DNA of 6,771 nt from contig JALWJW010000081.1 in NCBI GenBank assembly GCA_026996935.1, positions 1 to 6,771 on the forward strand, given 5' to 3'. The notes under the pieces were generated by a model, which was not told where the DNA came from, did no database searches, and saw only the letters and a program-made list of their open reading frames with translations. A program made the position numbers and the translations under genes. Positions within the stretch are counted from its first letter, which is position 1; the number at the start of each line of letters is the position of its first letter. This DNA is from Hyphomicrobiales bacterium (GTDB lineage: Bacteria > Pseudomonadota > Alphaproteobacteria > Rhizobiales > Aestuariivirgaceae). Shown here in pieces: positions 5,563-6,771 of this stretch.

Positions 5563-6771
5563 ATGAATACAAATAATGGGTGGCTGCGCGAAAAGACCGG
5601 GAAAAGCCTGGCTGAATCGAACGCCTCAATCACGATAAACAAGGGTAATTCCATAAAAAGATTCTTATCTTTTTTGGGTCCTGGCTATCTGGTAGCGGTG
5701 GGATATATGGACCCAGGGAACTGGGCAACCTCAATTGCCGGCGGTTCATCTTTTGGCTACATCCTGCTTTCTGTTGTTCTTATTTCCAACATCATGGCCA
5801 TTCTGCTTCAGGCCCTCAGCCTGCGGTTGGGGGTGGCTTCCGGGCGCGACCTAGCGCAAGCCAGCCGTGATGCGTTCTCGCCCAAAATCGGATTTGTTTT
5901 ATGGATACTGGCTGAAGCTGCAATTGTCGCTACAGATTTAGCTGAGGTGATTGGCACGGCTATCGCGCTCAATCTTTTGTTTAATATACCGCTGGAAATC
6001 GGGGTTATTTTAACCGCTCTTGATGTGTTTATTATTCTTTGGTTGCAGGGGCGCGGTTTTCGTTTACTCGAAGCCTTCGTTATTTCGCTGACATTGCTCA
6101 TCTTTGTTTGTTTTGCTATCGAGATGGTTTATGCGCAACCGGTTTGGGGTGATGTATTACGCGGGTTTATTCCACAAAAAGATATCCTGCAATCACCAGA
6201 TATGTTGCTCCTGGCCCTAGGCATATTGGGCGCAACTGTCATGCCGCATAATCTTTATCTGCACTCCTCGATCATTCAAACCCGCAAGATCGGCCCCACG
6301 CGTAAAGATAAACTTGATGCCATCCGCATGGGGACAATAGACAGCACCCTTGCTTTAATGTTTGCCCTGTTTATCAACGCCTCTATTTTAATTCTGGCGG
6401 TTGCCGCTTTCCACACTGCCGGCAAATTTGAAGTGGCCGAAATTCAAGATGCTCATGCACTGCTTGGCCCGTTATTAGGCACTCAATTGGCTGCTACACT
6501 TTTTGCGGTTGCCTTACTGGCTTCAGGGCTAAACTCAACCGTTACAGCAACCCTGACCGGTCAGATCGTTATGGAAGGCTTCATCAATTTTAAACTGGCA
6601 CCCTGGAAGCGGCGACTTGTCACGCGCGGTATTGCCATTGTTCCTGCTCTGGTTGTAACGATACTATATGGAGAAAGTGGTACGGCGCGGTTGCTGGTTT
6701 TGTCACAAGTTATGTTGAGCCTGCAGTTACCCTTTGCGATGATACCTTTAGTGCTGTTTACGGCCGATGCA
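5563..6771 (+). CDS. mntH: Nramp-family Mn(II)/Fe(II) transporter MntH (3' end cut by window edge)
   Basis: The frame is open for 403 residues to the window edge; typical family members have about 410-450, so only the last helix or so is missing. It is a proton-coupled importer of Mn2+ (and often Fe2+) in the inner membrane. The hallmark motifs are present: GPGYLVAVGYMDPGNWAT (39-56) with the metal ligands D50 and N53 in helix 1, and GATVMPHNLYLHSS (223-236) with ligand M227 in helix 6. ATDLAEVIGTAIALNLLF (123-140) and ASGLNSTVTATLTGQIVMEG (320-339) are further conserved blocks. The N-terminal segment GWLREKTGKSLAESN (6-20) resembles that of the GYMDPGNWAT-type branch of bacterial Nramp proteins. 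An in-frame ATG at 5545 would add six residues; neither start has a good ribosome site, so the choice is uncertain. It has its own promoter and Irr-like box and is separated from the upstream genes by a terminator. Confidence 0.93.
   Translation, partial: MNTNNGWLREKTGKSLAESNASITINKGNSIKRFLSFLGPGYLVAVGYMDPGNWATSIAGGSSFGYILLSVVLISNIMAILLQALSLRLGVASGRDLAQASRDAFSPKIGFVLWILAEAAIVATDLAEVIGTAIALNLLFNIPLEIGVILTALDVFIILWLQGRGFRLLEAFVISLTLLIFVCFAIEMVYAQPVWGDVLRGFIPQKDILQSPDMLLLALGILGATVMPHNLYLHSSIIQTRKIGPTRKDKLDAIRMGTIDSTLALMFALFINASILILAVAAFHTAGKFEVAEIQDAHALLGPLLGTQLAATLFAVALLASGLNSTVTATLTGQIVMEGFINFKLAPWKRRLVTRGIAIVPALVVTILYGESGTARLLVLSQVMLSLQLPFAMIPLVLFTADA

Noticed and set aside
5808..6101. 97-codon minus-strand reading frame
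   Set aside because: It is an antisense frame wholly inside the clearly recognisable mntH gene and has low-complexity composition.

Overview
The window looks like a piece of a chromosome from a marine or aquatic, sulfur-oxidising alphaproteobacterium. The evidence is the gene trio aprM-aprB-aprA, whose AprB and AprA match the proteobacterial sulfur-oxidiser type, together with an Nramp/MntH transporter preceded by a box resembling the Irr-type iron control element, a regulator typical of Alphaproteobacteria. The species cannot be named from this sequence. A Rhodospirillales-like or SAR116-like origin is a guess based on gene content and moderate GC.

Layout. Positions 1-363 (minus strand) hold the start and nearly all of a small MazG-like nucleotide pyrophosphohydrolase that runs off the left edge. 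Positions 364-572 are a divergent, AT-rich control region with a near-perfect FNR-type box. Positions 573-3842 hold aprM (five-helix membrane anchor), aprB (two [4Fe-4S] clusters) and aprA (FAD catalytic subunit). aprB and aprA overlap by one base, and the operon ends at a strong intrinsic terminator (3888-3922). Positions 3923-4018 are a short control region packed with dyads. Positions 4019-4923 hold a 116-residue protein of unknown function followed after 44 bases by a SlyD-like FKBP prolyl isomerase without a His-rich tail. Positions 5053-5214 hold a 53-residue protein of unknown function with a good ribosome binding site and its own strong terminator (5238-5274). Positions 5275-5544 hold no convincing gene but carry a promoter and an Irr-like box for the last gene, mntH, which starts at 5563 (or 5545) and runs off the right edge.

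How the genes work together. AprBA converts sulfite plus AMP to adenosine 5'-phosphosulfate in sulfur oxidisers. AprM is thought to anchor it to the membrane and pass electrons to the respiratory chain. The sulfurylase (sat) that would complete the route to sulfate is not in the window. The 116-residue protein and the FKBP form a separate transcription unit behind the apr terminator. A link to apr enzyme assembly is possible but rests only on position. MntH imports Mn(II)/Fe(II) and appears to be under independent metal control.

No RNA genes, mobile elements or CRISPR arrays were seen. The most interesting observations are regulatory: the FNR-type box before apr, the Irr-like box before mntH, a TGCGAC element repeated in four upstream regions, and stacked palindromes before two of the small genes.
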